DNA of 23,439 bases from Chara braunii (Eukaryota; Streptophyta; Charophyceae; Charales; Characeae). The DNA is taken from assembly GCA_003427395.1 (NCBI GenBank), contig BFEA01000331.1, forward strand, positions 1,816,482-1,839,920. Direction: 5' to 3'. The notes beneath the pieces are model-generated. The model had not been told where the DNA came from. It ran no database searches and saw nothing but the letters and a program-made list of their open reading frames with translations. Positions 1-10,024 of the stretch are shown here, in pieces (the stretch's first letter is position 1; the number at the start of each line of letters is the position of its first letter). Both the position numbers and the translations under genes were made by a program.

Positions 1-39
1 TTTTTTTTTTTTTTTTTTGATTGATTGATTGATTGATTG
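1..39. repeat. Poly(T) tract plus (GATT)5 microsatellite
   Basis: Eighteen T residues are followed by five GATT units. A longer run of the same tetranucleotide lies near the other end of the window at 23116-23149, also close to a poly(T) tract. The sequence is simple repeat with no coding content. Confidence 0.95.
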
Positions 40-395
40 GTGCGCAAGGGGTCGTCGTTCCCCCCCCACATGCACACACACACACATACATGAAAAATAT
101 ATATATATTTTTTTTAATTACGTTTTTTTAATTAAAATACTTATTTTTTTGTTTTTTATTTCTAAAAAATGAAAAAACACTCCATAATCCAAAACAAAAA
201 ATATAGGGTTGTAAACTTGTAGGTATCTTCAAACTCCACAACCTCTTTTTTTGTTTTTAAATATATGAAATTATCGGCCGCACCCAACTGCAAGCCCAGG
301 GGGCATGGCCTGCGGTCGGGATCTTGGCCGCACGCCGAGTTTGATCCCGCGGCAGATTCATAGTCGGTACTTGAAATCCTGGATGCATAGCAAAA
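40..395. other. No gene; AT-rich spacer leading into the LINE
   Basis: This stretch holds a C7 run near 61, a short CA run near 73-86, and AT-rich sequence to about 270. From about 273 to 355 it becomes GC-rich. That part may be the remnant of the 5' region of the LINE that follows, because the endonuclease frame begins immediately after it, but I could not identify a domain here. Confidence 0.6.
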
Positions 396-1380
396 AAGAT
401 TGATATCCTGATGATTCAGGAAACCAAACTATCGGAAACCAAATTGACTCAATTAAAAGATTGGTGGGATAGTCCCCAACTTTGGTCCCCAGCAAGGGGA
501 ACAAAAGGAGGGGTGCTCATCCTTATTCACAATAGGGTTGAAGCCATTTTGATTGACTGTGATAGTGATGCATGAGGAAGATAAAAGTGGCAATCGGAGG
601 GGTAGAACGGGTTTTCACAACAATTTATGCACCAAATAACGCAGGTGACAAAACTCGCTTTTTCGATGTTCTTCCCTTCATCTTACCCAATCATGACAAC
701 CTTGTGATTGCAGGTGACTGGAATGCAGTTTGCAGCCCGATATTGGATTCTGAGTCAGATGAAGGCATGCCACTGGATAGAGCTAAGCTCTTGAAATGGA
801 TGAAAGATTGGGAGCTCCAGGATGTCTATCAAGAAATTAATTTGATGGACAATGGTTTTGTCTTGGTTGGGCGTGCGGTTCACCTGGCGGGAGTTCAGAG
901 AAGACTTAATTATTTTTTAATCCCTGCGGCGTCACGCAGTGAGATAATTCAAGTGAAAGAAATAAATGAATATTTATCGGACAATAAACCTGTAGTGCTA
1001 GACTGTACCCTCTTAGGTCTAAAGGAAAGGGGACCAGACTACTTCCGATTGAACACCGATTTACTCTTAGACGAAGGGATTAGAAAGTAGGCAAGGGAGT
1101 TTTGGAGCACCTGGCAGGATAATAAGCCAACGTTCGAGTCAATAGCTGAGTGGACAACGCGGGTTTTATAATAATTTCGTTAAGGCTAGAGTCTTTTCGC
1201 AAATAGCGGCATATGTTTGAAACATCGAGGAAAAAATCATGAGGGAATATGTGGATGAAGCAGATGGCAGACTGGGACTCATCCGATATCGGATGTGTTC
1301 TGGGCTGAAAAAATGGGAGAAAGGCTCAGTCACTTAGAACAACAGCAGACTCAAAAGCAAGACAACGAAAACGTTTCCTA
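396..1380 (+). pseudogene. LINE apurinic/apyrimidinic-type endonuclease domain (broken)
   Basis: In LINEs this domain nicks target DNA to prime reverse transcription. From 396 the frame reads KIDILMIQETKL, which contains the QETK box of exonuclease/endonuclease/phosphatase folds. It stops at a TGA near 572, and a shifted frame (572-1090, 172 residues) continues with IYAPN (residues 18-22) and AGDWN (47-51), both standard landmarks. Near the end, RRLNYFL corresponds to the usual S/RLDxxL segment. LSDNKP stands where families have SDH, so the catalytic His appears to be replaced by Asn. After 1090 a linker-like stretch runs to a MERLSHLEQQQ-like coiled segment before the first insertion. The domain is not functional as it stands. 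Confidence 0.85.
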
Positions 1381-1381
1381 G

Positions 1382-1883
1382 AATTAAATAATCATTCTAT
1401 AGTAAAATTACAATCTAAATTTCAAATTTTCATTCCATCTTAAAAAATGTCATTCCAATTTTAATGTTTTTCATCTTACTTGCAAACTTTCATTCCAAGA
1501 ATATGATATTCATTCTTATTTGGACTTCATGCTAGAGATGGAATGAAAGTCTGGATGAGTTCATGAAATATTTTAATTGGACTGTCATTCTAAGTAAGAA
1601 TTTTCAGTCATAAATAAGTTAATCCAATCTAAATTATAAGTTATTTGTTGTAGTAGAATCAAAATTTAATTAAAATATTTCATAAACTCGTCCAGACTTT
1701 CACTCCATCTTGAACAAATAGATGTAGTTGGAAGGAAAAACTCATATTTAGACAGTAACTTATCAAATAAAACTATAAAGTTTAAAATTTGACGAACATT
1801 GGAATGATAATTTATAAATATGAAGGATTTTGTTTTATGGAATGTTTTTTCAACTTTCATTTCTCGTGGGATTTTTTCTGTTG
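1382..1883 (+). mobile_element. MITE-like hairpin element, copy A, inserted in LINE-1
   Basis: This is an AT-rich block of about 502 bp interrupting LINE coding sequence. It matches, in reverse complement, the block at 2278-2790 along its whole length, starting at AATTAAATAATCATTC and ending near TTTTTTCTGTT. Inside it, 1537-1578 is an inverted copy of 1668-1709, with about 3 mismatches in 42, so the element folds back on itself. It encodes nothing recognisable; short open frames at 1666-1860 (minus) and 1820-2014 (plus) are chance frames across it. No clear target duplication was found by eye. Confidence 0.8.
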
Positions 1884-2277
1884 GAAATATGACGTCAGAA
1901 ACTGAAAGTGAAAAACATCATAACTTCAGACAAAATGACAAAACAATCATTTCAAAGATTGTTATCGAAGACCAGGGCGATCAAGATGAAGTAGTTGAGA
2001 CATCCGCACCATGAAGGTCTGCTTAGCACCACCACGAATATGGAAATATGCAACTACGATGTTGACTACTTTAAGGACATTCTGACTACCAGACGCCCTG
2101 AAGACATCATGGGCGATAACATGTCTCAACTATCTTCACTATAGAATAATTTTCAGGTGAGACTGTCAGAAGAAGAGAGGAGATTGATGGATAAATTAGT
2201 CACAGAGGAGAAACTACAACACACAGTCAAAAGCATGACTCGAGGGAAGGCGCCTCGAGATGACGACCTCCCGATTT
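1884..2277 (+). pseudogene. LINE-1 inter-domain segment between the two insertions
   Basis: This is LINE sequence between endonuclease and RT. One frame reads CNYDVDYFKDILTTRRPED, then after a stop RLSEEERRLMDKLVTEEKLQ and finally the motif SMTRGKAPRDDDLP. In plant LINEs the segment just before RT has exactly this layout (a Y/FF..L.T segment, then LT..E...L..P.T..E...A...M..GKAPGDDGLP). It was identified by pattern, not by database search. It shows that the two flanking blocks are separate insertions and not one element with very long terminal repeats. Confidence 0.75.
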
Positions 2278-2800
2278 AACAGAAAAATTCCCACAAGAAA
2301 TGAAAGTTAAAAAAATATTTCATTAAAAAAAATCCTTTATATTTAAAAATTTTAATTCCAATGTGCTTCCAATTCTAGAATTTCCAATTTTATTTAATAA
2401 GTTCTCATTTAAAAATGAGTTTTCCCTTCCAACTATATTTATTTGTTGAAGATGAAATGGAAGACTCAGTCTGAACAAGTTTATGAAATATCTTAATTAA
2501 ACTTTCATTCTACTACAACAAATAGCTTATAATTTAAATTGGATTAACCTATGTATGATTGGAAATCCTTCAATTTATATAGAATGAGAGTCTTATTAAA
2601 ACATTTCATGTACTCATCCTAACTTTCATTCCTTCTCTAGTATGCAGTCCAAATGAGAAGGGATACCCCATTCTTGGAAGGAAAATTTTCAAGTAAGACT
2701 GAAAATTTTAGAAGTGGAAGAATATTTTTTAAGATGGAATGAGAATTTAAAATTTAGAATGTAATTTTACTACAGAATGATTATTTAATTAAAAAAAAAA
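2278..2800 (-). mobile_element. MITE-like hairpin element, copy B (opposite orientation), inserted in LINE-1
   Basis: This is the reverse-complement counterpart of 1382-1883, about 513 bp followed by an A10 run (2791-2800). It sits exactly between the LINE GKAPxDDxLP motif and the FYERCW motif. It has the same internal fold-back: the segment beginning near 2448 is an inverted partner of the segment near 2593-2633. It has no coding capacity. Divergence from copy A is visible throughout (substitutions and small indels), so the two copies are not a recent duplication of each other. Confidence 0.8.
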
Positions 2801-3674
2801 TTGTTGTTGAGTTTTATGAACGTTGTTGGGAGAGGCTGGCCACGGATCTGGTGGTTATGTTCAATGAGATTTTAGCTGGGGGTCGTCGGGGCTAGTCTAT
2901 GATTCATGGCAGCATGATCTCTTTGCTGTTAAAAAAAGGAGAATGCTGCGAGGTGAGGAACTGACGTCCCATCTCACTGTTGAATGTGGTGTATAAATTG
3001 TTGTTCAAAACGCTTGCGATCAGACTTGGAAAACTCTTACCGGGCTCGTTAAGAGGGACCAAAGAGCTTTTGTACAAGGACGGTTTATTTTTGAAAATGT
3101 GGTACTAACGATGATCGAAGCTCTTGAGATTGTGGCACGGGACGAGGCAGATGTTGCGGTTCTTCTCATGGACCTGAAAAAAACTTATGATAAAGTGAAC
3201 AGGAGTTTCGTGATCACAATGCTTAAGGTGACTGGCTTTGGAGAGACCTTCTGCAGGTGGGTCCAGGTGCTTTATGGCTTCTCCACGACATCCGTAAGCG
3301 TGAACAAAGTAATCTTAAAGGAATTTTGCCACTCTAGTACTTTGCGGCAGGGCTATCCGTTGGCCCTGCTTCTCTTCGTACTCCACCTGGAACGGTTACC
3401 CTGTAATATAAGGTGTCATCCGGATATCGTAGGGTTGTGTCTACTGAACGAAAAGGAAAACCACGTGAAGGCACTGGCGGGTGATCTCTTTGCTATTTCA
3501 ACAAATAAGAAATCCTCACTGGAAGCAATGAAGAACTGCGTCAATAATTTTGCACAACTTTCAGAAGTTGCAGTTAACGGGAACAAATCAATTTTTTTAG
3601 CAAAACTTTCAGAAGTTGCAGTATCTGTCAGCAGTGCAATGGGGTATGGGGAGGGTCCCAACAGATGTTGCTGA
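2801..3674 (+). pseudogene. LINE-1 reverse transcriptase domain (inactive)
   Basis: This domain would copy LINE RNA at the nicked target. From 2808 the reading passes through VEFYERCWERLATDLVVMFN, then (after stops) RPISLLNVVYKLLFKTLAIRL, the usual RT fingers motif. The longest open frame is 3099-3674 (191 residues). Motif A is LLMDLKKTYDKVN at residues 22-33, with the catalytic Asp at 25. Motif B is LRQGYPLALLLF, where families usually have RQGCPLSPLLF. Motif C reads ALAGDLFAIS (about 3472-3500) where FADD is expected, so one of the two catalytic Asp residues has become Gly. The frame closes at a TGA after a duplicated LSEVAV phrase. Family assignment is firm; activity is excluded by the breaks and the motif C change. 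Confidence 0.9.
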
Positions 3675-5620
3675 GCGCTTCCTTGAGGTACAAGTGGCAC
3701 TGTGTGCTTGCTCCTCTTTGCAAGGGGTGATCCTACTGGAGAAAGTAAGTAAAAGGGTAAAGAGCTGAGTTGGGGGGAGGCAAGACACCTTTCCCTAATA
3801 GGTCGGACTCTGGTAGTAATAGAAGCAACCTTCGCTCTGTTGTGGTATGTGATTGCAGTACAAAGGCTTCCTCCAACAATTTTAAAAGTAGTAAAGGCAG
3901 TACCCAGACGATTCATCCAGAAACCTGGGGGTGATCCTGAGAGGGGGTTCATTTCAAACGTAGCGTGGGATGTGATTTGCTTCCCTAGGGAGGAAGGAGG
4001 CCTGTCGTTGTTATACCCTGGGGCTCAGAACAAATACTTGCTTTCTAGGTGGATTGTTAGACTTGCAAAGGCGGAGGAGGATGTGGATTGGATGTGGATG
4101 GCGGAGTCTCTACTCATATCTGACTGAAACCTGTCATGGACGTCTGATGTATGTATTGCTATCATGACCAAAACCTTTGCCAAGAAGCGTCCAAAATCCA
4201 AGTTCTGGTGTGAGGTGGTAGCAACTTGGAAACAAGCTCAGCCCACGGAGAAAATCCCACCGAAGACCAAAGAGGATGTGAGGCAACAACCACTGTTTGA
4301 GAATGAATAGATTACAAATTCAGAAGGAGCACCTTTCACTTTGGAAAGGAAAGATGGAGCTTTTGGGCTTAGTTGGCTGCAGAAAGGCATATCTACAGTA
4401 GGAGGCCTGTGGAAGGACAACACAAATCAGTGGAAATCAGACTCATCTCTCAGACTAGTGTTGGGACAACTGCCCCAGAAAAAAGAAAGAGCCCGGGAAT
4501 TAAGGGCAACAATCCCAGAGGAATGAAAATTGTTGTTGTGTCCGGAAGGGATAGACCCTCCTGGGACGTGGTACAAGTGGGAAAATGGGGAACAAGAATG
4601 GTACTGCAAATTGGAAAGTTGGTTTGAGGATGGGTCAGAATGCTATTGGTTGGAGACCTAGAAACGCAGGAACGTGTCCCTCTCAGTGTTGGAGAGGGAA
4701 GGGATGCACTTTCAATATGGCCTCAGAGACCTACCTGAGATAAGAGTAAGAATGGTAACGCCCACTGAGATGGATCTCCCCCGGATCCCCCAGTTGGTGG
4801 CAAATGGGACTTTACTGAGGAACCTAAGGATTGACTCATCAGCATCATAGGGTTGGAGGATTGATGGGGAGCTGGTGATAGGCTTGGAAAAGTTGAGTGC
4901 CAAGGTTATTTCGAAGAAAAACCGAAATGACTCACCTACCACGAAAAGAGTTGAGCAAAGGTGGCTCAGAACAGTCCCGATTGTTGCCCCTCCAACTGGC
5001 TCAGAGCTCACCAGATTGTGGGTCCAGTTGAAGAATATACCATCCCAAAAGTTGGTCTCCCTGCTGCGGCTGCAATCACATTTGGGAGTGCCAACAACGC
5101 TGTGGCTTTCAGAGAAAGGAATGAAGGTTATTACGACCTGTGATCGTTGCCAGGCTCAACCAGAAACACCAATTCAGTTATGGTGGGACTGCCCACGATC
5201 AAGGAAGTGGTCGAGATGGTGGAAGATGCATTGGCAAAGGTTCACAGGCCTGCCAAAACTTACTGGAGAACGGTGGGTGTTACTGGGGGGCTGTGCCTCA
5301 AGGGAATAGTATATTAGAGGGGCGGGGATAAATTGCGCAGGTGGAGCGTGCTATCATGCTATAGGTCATTTGGTTGGAACAAAACAATCTCAAGTTCCAA
5401 GGGGAAGCCCCTGCGGAACCCCATGCGGAAGCAACCTTCATGGCCCTACTGGCCATCACTATCCAAGCAGACTGGACATGGAGAGTAGTATAAGAAGACA
5501 GGCAAGAATGCCTGTCCTGGTTCCGAAAAATCTGGGGCTTGGGCTTGACCCACGTCTCCCCAGAAGGTAAGCTTGTTCTGGGGAAATGGATTGACCAAAG
5601 GTAACGTATTACAAAGCTCC
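3675..5620 (+). pseudogene. LINE-1 post-RT region with C-terminal zinc-binding (zf-RVT-like) segment
   Basis: Several overlapping fragments in shifting frames continue the LINE. At 3840-4127 (95 residues) is a segment rich in W and F, containing FISNVAWDVICFPREEGGL; this is the K.HLV.W..VC.P...GGL-type segment that follows RT in plant LINEs. Further pieces lie at 4341-4526 and 4875-5309. The latter contains CDRCQAQPETPIQLWWDCP followed by tryptophans, a CxxC...W..CP pattern like the zf-RVT domain at the end of plant LINE ORF2. After about 5340 a shifted frame reads LEQNNLKFQGEAPAEP, which fits the WxxRN...F.G segment after zf-RVT. Frameshifts and stops make this non-coding now. Confidence 0.75.
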
Positions 5621-6046
5621 CTTAGACGAACCAAGTGCACTCGGTTCCAGTCGGCGGCCGTAGTAGGCTGATAATAGGTAAGGGTGGGCAGGGAGAGTGT
5701 CAATTTTTTTGGGAATGGAACATTGAACTCATCGTTCCTCTCGGTTGGGGCAGACCGGGTACAGACCGTTGTTAGGTCTGTATATTAGAAGGGGTAGGTA
5801 AAGTAAGGGGGGGTGTCAGAGGGAAGATTAGTGGTAGTAAGACATTCAAAGATTCTGAACTGCAAAGTGCAACGGTAGAAAGGTAAGATGCATGTTTCGA
5901 AGTTAAGATTTGTTGAGGTTGAATTTACAGAAGCTAAACTGGCTGATGCTGCCGGGATAACTCCAGGTTGAAATGTGAGGTTCCCCGACCTCGTTTCAAA
6001 GATTGTTCCATAATAAAGTAAGAATTTTGAGCAAAAAAAAAAAAAA
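5621..6046 (+). other. LINE-1 3' UTR ending in poly(A)
   Basis: No open frame continues here. The stretch ends in AATAAA at 6012-6017, fifteen bases before a run of 14 A residues at 6033-6046. That order is what a retrotransposed polyadenylated transcript leaves behind, so 6046 is the best supported 3' boundary of the LINE copy. Confidence 0.7.
6012..6017 (+). promoter_or_regulatory. Polyadenylation signal AATAAA of LINE-1
   Basis: A canonical hexamer at the expected distance upstream of the A14 tract. The combination of signal and A tract, not the hexamer alone, supports the call. Confidence 0.65.
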
Positions 6047-6727
6047 CTTATAGTGGATGTACTTTTCGGTGGAAACTAGGATCCCATATGGCCTCGTTAG
6101 ACACTCCTCAGGACGTCCTCGGGCTTCAAGGATGAATCCTTGGGGAAATTCAGGAATTTTGGCTGCAGAGGCCCACCTATCCTTGGGAAATGACCTCAAG
6201 GACTTCCCGCGACCAATTTTATACACTCATACGCAGCCGCGGGAGGTGTGTTTGTGGTGCGGTTTGGGATGTCCGCTCAAGAGGCATGTTGGTCCACATG
6301 CGATGGGCGTGAATACATGGGGGGGGGGGCGAAAGAAAAAAGGTGGGAATGTCCCCGTCAAGAATTTGAAATTTGAGTTCCGGCGAGGGACAACGACGAA
6401 GCGACACACAAACATTTACAATGCGGCGACTAGGCAGTGAATATGTTGTTTTCCTAGCCATCCCTTTCACACCGTCTCCTTCTCGCCCCGTTGAGTGATG
6501 ACGACGCCGGACAGTGTGTGGCGAAAGGTGTGTCCAGCGAAGAGGTCCGTTGTCAGGTTGGCCCCTTGAGTGACAGCGAGTGGCAACTTGGAGCGCAGGC
6601 TTCAGTGGGCGAAGACCTCTGTTGTGCCATCATCCATTCCAGTCGCCCTGAGGATGTGTAAAGTGCAACTGACGTGGGGCATGGACGTGGACGATGAGGA
6701 CGCGCATGCATAGGGAAGGAGGCAGGC
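6047..6727. other. No recognisable gene; GC-richer spacer
   Basis: This stretch lies between the LINE poly(A) and the transposase-like fragment. It contains a G11 run near 6320-6330. A plus-strand frame at 6057-6440 holds a CLWCGLGCPLKRHVGPH phrase with a CxxC...H look, which might be a zinc-finger remnant of a BED-like type, but no second half or similar copy is present to support that. Confidence 0.4.
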
Positions 6728-7885
6728 TTGCGGGTGACCACGTCTTTTCGAAGTAAGTGGGTAATGGAGGGTGGTGGGGGAGATAGGCGTGCGATTTTGA
6801 CGTCCATCGAGAAGATGGCGGTGGTGGCGGCGGCGGCCCCGACTGTCGTTGGCGGTGGTCAGGTAGATAGAGCATCCAGCCGCATGAAGGCGAAGCTATC
6901 AAGGCGCATGCAAGGGATGTTGATACAGAGAGTGGTTGACGCCCCAGACTATGTGGCAACTTTGGAGGCTATTGTTCAACTGTGCGCTGCACTAGGCTCC
7001 GGTATGCTCCCTCGAGAGACGCAAAGATGGTGGATAAAACGGAGAACGGGCAGGACGTGCGAAGATATGTGGGTGACACTGGGTGTACAATGACGAGACG
7101 TTCGTGTGCATGCTTCCACGGGAACACTTCAATGACGTGATGACCCCCCCCCCTTCAGGCGGTGTACTGTTCGTCAGTCGTTTGTCCTTCTTGCTCCCCT
7201 TTCTTTGACGATTACCTCATTTGGTTCCTCTCAGGAAGTTTCCCCTGGAAACACAAGTGAAACACAACAACCACCGGAAAAGAAACACAATGATGAGCAG
7301 CATCAGCAGCAGCGTGCAATGCAGGTCAGCTATAAACGACACAAGAGAGAGGATAGCCTGGGCACGGATCTTGTGGAATGTGCACATAATGACGACCCAC
7401 GACAGACTGAGTCCGAAACACTCCAAGAGTACGCATTGTTATTCACATAGCACCCGCCACCACGACCACAAATTCAAAATTAACAACCGTTGGAGACCCC
7501 ACCGGAACGCCACGAACTCCAAACGAGGCGGTTGGAAATGACAACGCACCTCGCCGCCATCCAACACCAACGGTAACGGACGAGGCCGTTGGAGGACATT
7601 CATGAAGTTGAAGGCCAACAATATCCATCGCCCAGCTTCTGGACCACGATTCGACCGTCTTCGGGCTTCAATTTTCCTTTTAGGCTCAATGCCAACACCC
7701 CGTGAATCGCGGATCCTCGAACTCCAAAGGATCTCGCAGGGTCCCTTGGAGCCGATGACGATTTGCTTGGGAATCCTCGGAGTGTTTTCACATCTTTTTT
7801 TTGAAAATCGGCTCCGAGGACAGGTGGAACGATGATGAAATCCTTGGAATCACGTCCTCAAGGAGTGTTTAACGACGCTCATAGT
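6083..7885. repeat. Degenerate inverted repeats (6083-6130 / 7838-7885) bracketing a transposase-like fragment
   Basis: The segment around 6093-6130 (TCGTTAGACACTCCT... ...CTTCAAGGAT) is an inverted match to 7841-7880 (ATCCTTGGAATC... ...AGGAGTGTTTAACGA), with a few gaps and substitutions. The enclosed ~1.8 kb includes the transposase-like fragment at 6728-7155. This would suit a degenerate TIR DNA transposon or a non-autonomous derivative, but no target duplication was recognised and the similarity fades outward. Confidence 0.4.
6728..7155 (+). pseudogene. Fragment resembling the N-terminal region of PIF/Harbinger-type transposase proteins
   Basis: The open frame 6728-7093 (121 residues) ends with ETQRWWIKRRTGRTCEDMW, and after a frameshift at about 7085 the next frame reads YNDETFVCMLPREHFNDVM. 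Basic RRWW...R followed by an acidic step and F...F/LRM....F is the usual lead-in to the DDE domain of plant HARBI1-like transposases. The DDE domain itself is missing. A poly(C) run at 7145-7154 follows. I rely on motif memory only, so the family call is tentative; the fragment could also be a host-derived sequence carried by a non-autonomous element. Confidence 0.4.
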
Positions 7886-8038
7886 TTTCCTGCCGACAAG
7901 GGAGAGAAAATATTTTCGGTTGTTTCTACTAGTCCCCTCTTGTGTGTCAGCAGTGGATTGACCGCTGCAGTGTTGAGCGATCAATGTTATGCAAGCGGCC
8001 GACCCCCCGCCCTTCCCCCAAAAAGTGAAAATTGTGTG
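7156..8038. other. No gene seen
   Basis: Short overlapping frames exist on both strands, but none has a recognisable motif or clear coding character. The right half of the degenerate inverted repeat described at 6083-7885 lies at 7838-7885. Confidence 0.5.
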
Positions 8039-8381
8039 ACAACTAGTAGGGTTCCATGAAAGAAGTGCCCATTCGTCTTGGGACACCCGATCCGCCAACA
8101 CTTGTGCAAAAGGCCCGAAAAGGTCGGCCCCATGGAGTCCAATTTTTTTTTGTTTTGCCGAACGGCACATATACCACTTGGACGGGGTTTTCTGACTTTT
8201 TCTTCAAAGCTCCCCGTCGGATCAGCTCCGAAGGGAAAAGTGATTTTTTTTCCAATAAAGGAGGCCGGTAGACATTTCAACACGGAGGAAAAGTTGGGGC
8301 CAATACCCAGCTTAGGCTTGTGTTGGAAACTGGGTCCAGTGTCCCACGAAGCACCTTTCCTAAAAGCAAATAAACAACTAG
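8039..8381. mobile_element. Small non-autonomous TIR element (MITE), possibly hAT-like
   Basis: The left arm, about 8058-8131, and the inverted right arm, about 8296-8359, share GAAAG..GTG, CTTGGGACAC/CGTGGGACAC, CCAACAC and GGCCCC blocks in the same order. The octamer ACAACTAG occurs at 8039-8046 and again at 8374-8381, outside the arms. An 8-bp target duplication with ends starting TAGGG would suit a hAT-type element, but the arms do not reach the octamers symmetrically, so the superfamily is uncertain. There is no coding capacity; frames on both strands here are chance. Confidence 0.5.
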
Positions 8382-8399
8382 ATAAATAAATTAAATGTA

Positions 8400-9990
8400 A
8401 AAGACAAGAAAGGATGGAAACCATTAATGAACATGAAAACTACCAAAAAATAAGATGATAAATAGTTGAGCACCGAGGGGGAAGGAACCTAATGAGCGGA
8501 ATTACGAGCCTGAAAGTCAGTCCGCCAGTTGCATTTTACTCTGAGTGTTGATTGAGGCGCACCAATTCTTGTGAGCTCCGATTTTGGAAAACCAAATTAA
8601 GCCCTTAGAGGGGCAATTTAGGATGATAGTAATGCGGGTATCTGCCATAATTTTGTTGAACGTCTGTTTGTGGTTGTGTCTTTTGCCTTTAAACAAAAAC
8701 TTATTCTTGCGCCACCAGATTGCTTCGAGGATTATGCCCCTGCATGTGTGGGTCATGTACTTGGGCCCTTGCGAGAGTGGCCCGGAGCCCTCGAGTTTCC
8801 TTTGCAGAATGAATGTATCTGACCAATCCTCAGGTGGGAGACACGTCAGTGTCCACCTTTCTTTCCACCATTCCCAGACCATCGCCGAGTCTGGATAAAA
8901 CCTCCAAAGGTGCGGGGCGTTTTCCCACACCTAATCACATTTGATGCAGGTGTCAGGAATCTGCATTCCTTTGGATTTGAGCCAGACGGTCGTGGTTGTG
9001 ATATGGAGAGATTGGAACCACATTATAAAAGTTGTCCTTTGAGAGGGCATTTTTTTTCAGAGTCTTCCAAAGTGTCTGCAGATCCGATTCTTCCACCTGA
9101 GAATATTGAGAGGATGTGAGCATTTTCCCTGCAGTGAAAATTAGTTTTTTTTTTTTCTTGTCCTGCTGACACTTCACCCCACACCTCGGTCTACATTCAA
9201 ACAAGGGAGTGGGGCCTCTCTTCGACCTGCCCTTGGGAGCGGAGCCTGGGGGGGGGGGGCCGCGTTCCAACCATGAAGAAGAGGTTCGATCTTCATCCCC
9301 TCTACCGCAAGGGAGGAGGTGAACATGTTTGTTTGTTGTTCTTTGTTAATTCGAAGACTTTAACCTCCTCACAGTCCACTGTGGTGGAGATCAGAGCTTC
9401 ATTCAAGTATTTCAATGTGGTCACAAACTTATTGCTTCCCCTGGTTTGCCATACCCGAGTCTCCGTGCCTGGTCTGAGATCTGGTCCCATGATCTTTCAG
9501 AACGTGGTGTTGGATCCTTTAGCCAGGAGCCTCTGTATCTGAATTAAGTGCAGAAAACCAGTGGGAAGGGATGTTTTTTTCATTTTCTTAAAATTTAGTG
9601 TCAGATTATATATCTTAGGAGCTTGGCCCGTAACTGTTCTACCAAGAGTCAGTTATTGATCCGGAGGTCCTAGATATCCTTAATTTGGATTACCCCTTTT
9701 TCACTCCAGGTTCTTCCGAACGAATCTGGATTATCATCTGCCAGTAGAGGTATCTCGCCAAGGCGTTTGATTCATTAATTTTCAAAAAGGATTTGGTTAA
9801 GTATTTGTGCTTCGGAGACCAGCTCCGCTATTGAGGCTGGTTTGTTTATGTTCCATGATGACATGATAGATCTCCAAATCTTTTGCTTTGGCTGCCTAGT
9901 GCAATAAGACTTAATGGAAAAACAAAGCCATACATGGAAAGGATGGGATAAAATTTCCTTCCTCCATGAGCATGATTTTTGCGAACGCTA
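8400..9990 (-). mobile_element. LINE-2 copy: 5'-truncated, minus-strand LINE C-terminal part
   Basis: On the minus strand this reads as the end of a LINE ORF2, in the same domain order as the C-terminus of LINE-1. Around 9990-9780 is the W..F....CMALFFH... and SSWNINKPASIAELVSEA segment. Around 9730-9620 is DNPDSFGRTW...IKDI.DLRINN. Around 9520-9300 is the MGPDLRPGTETRVW...FVTTLKYLNEAL fragment, followed at 9116-8953 by a segment up to the zinc-binding CxxC, and then the terminal frame. Endonuclease and RT are absent, as expected for 5' truncation. The 3' end is not sharply defined: I see no poly(A) on this strand near 8400-8460. Confidence 0.7.
8517..8950 (-). pseudogene. LINE-2 C-terminal zinc-binding (zf-RVT-like) segment
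   Basis: Immediately upstream of the 137-residue open frame (8930 to 8517) the same frame reads IPDTCIKCD, then a TAG stop, then VWENAPHLWRFYPDSAMVWEWW. This is the CxxC...ENAxHLW..CP....W..W pattern of plant LINE zf-RVT domains, with the second Cys changed (RFYPDS where RFCPDS is expected). It continues with RGIILEAIWWRKNKFLFKGK, matching the IW..RN...F.G segment. The stop and the lost Cys mark it as decayed. It is a different LINE lineage from LINE-1: shared motifs but little identity. Confidence 0.7.
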
Positions 9991-10024
9991 TCCATAATTT
10001 TTTATTTTTTGCATAATACTCTCG
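9991..10024. other. Short AT-rich junction
   Basis: AT-rich bases between the truncated LINE-2 and the tandem repeat; nothing recognisable. Confidence 0.4.

Larger units (their letters stand above)
380..6046 (+). mobile_element. LINE-1 copy: decayed APE-type non-LTR retrotransposon
   Basis: The parts occur in the order expected for an L1-like LINE with APE endonuclease: endonuclease, linker, reverse transcriptase, C-terminal zinc-binding region, 3' UTR, AATAAA and an A14 tail. The reading frame is broken many times by frameshifts and stops, and two MITE-like insertions (1382-1883 and 2278-2790) split it. Removing them restores collinearity: the sequence just before the second insertion reads as the pre-RT GKAPxDDxLP-type motif and the sequence just after it reads as VEFYERCWERL, which are normally adjacent. 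The 5' end is uncertain; I see no convincing ORF1 or 5' UTR, so the copy is probably 5'-truncated. Confidence 0.85.

Noticed and set aside
1382-2790. Single 1.4 kb DNA transposon with ~0.5 kb terminal inverted repeats
   Set aside because: The middle part is LINE coding sequence collinear with the flanking LINE domains, so two separate insertions explain it better.
3416-3952. 178-aa minus-strand open frame
   Set aside because: It overlaps the LINE RT on the other strand, has no motif, and its content mirrors the sense codons.
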